The notes below the pieces were generated by a model that ran no database searches, was not told where the DNA came from, and saw nothing but the letters and a program-made list of their open reading frames with translations. 5,365 nucleotides of DNA, from positions 1 to 5,365 of the forward strand of contig JAPPFU010000205.1 in the NCBI GenBank assembly GCA_028875085.1, in the 5' to 3' direction. The first letter of the stretch is position 1. Each line of letters starts with the position of its first letter. This DNA comes from Chloroflexota bacterium. Its GTDB lineage: Bacteria; Chloroflexota; Dehalococcoidia; Lucifugimonadales; Australimonadaceae. A program made the translations under genes and the position numbers. Positions 5,320 to 5,365 of the stretch are shown here, piece by piece.

Positions 5320-5365
5320 TCGGAGGCCGACAACGCCAGCGCTAACACCACAGCCGAGCACCTCA
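5320..5365 (+). other. in-frame open continuation of the binding-protein gene after its TGA
   Basis: After the TGA the same frame stays open for 15 codons to the window end (SEADNASANTTAEHL). G or C occupies 13 of 15 third positions, against 9 of 15 first and 8 of 15 second positions, the bias seen in the real genes of this window. This suggests formerly or still translated sequence. No Shine-Dalgarno/ATG pair for a new gene is seen here. Confidence 0.4.

Noticed and set aside
5320..5330. TCGG-AGG-CCGA stem after the TGA as a bacterial SECIS element
   Set aside because: It has only 4 bp and starts directly at the stop; bacterial SECIS stems are longer and sit further downstream, so it is not called as a feature.
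3397..5361. 654-codon open frame on the minus strand opposite the permease and binding-protein genes
   Set aside because: Long antisense frames are expected in GC-rich genes. The translation is a low-complexity Arg/Gly/Asp/His-rich string without domains, while the + strand holds two clear family members.

Overview
The window is GC-rich, with strong G/C preference at third codon positions. It carries five genes, all on the + strand, forming two ABC transporter units separated by a 448-bp gap with no convincing gene. The organism cannot be named from this sequence. High GC, a lipoprotein with a long Thr-Pro linker (TPTPRPTPT) and a GTAGGGGCG intergenic motif make a Chloroflexota-like bacterium a reasonable but unproven guess.

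Region 1 (1-1714) is an ABC-2 type export pair. It holds an ATP-binding subunit whose first codons lie upstream of the window, followed almost directly by a six-helix permease. The cargo cannot be told from sequence; families of this type include drug, antibiotic and lipid exporters.

Region 2 (1715-2162) is noncoding as far as can be seen. It holds a GC-rich dyad just after the permease, a perfect 8-bp inverted repeat, a short AT-richer patch with 10-bp-phased repeats, a plausible sigma70-type promoter (TTGACA-18-TAAGGT), and then a roughly 160-nt leader that can fold into stacked helices just ahead of the ribosome binding site.

Region 3 (2163-5319, probably running past the window end) is a compatible-solute uptake operon in the proU order V-W-X. 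It encodes an ATPase with two C-terminal CBS domains, a single-type permease with the EAA motif, and a lipid-anchored ProX-like binding protein. The binding protein keeps the Trp cage and disulfide expected for glycine betaine/proline betaine type ligands.

The most noteworthy point is in the last gene. The binding-protein frame stops at a TGA (5317-5319) well short of the usual family C-terminus, yet the same frame stays open to the window end with coding-like third positions (13 of 15 G/C). This may be a nonsense mutation, a sequencing error, or stop-codon recoding. The second point of interest is the structured leader of the uptake operon, which matches no riboswitch class I can recognise. 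I see no CRISPR array, tRNA, rRNA, insertion sequence or defence system.
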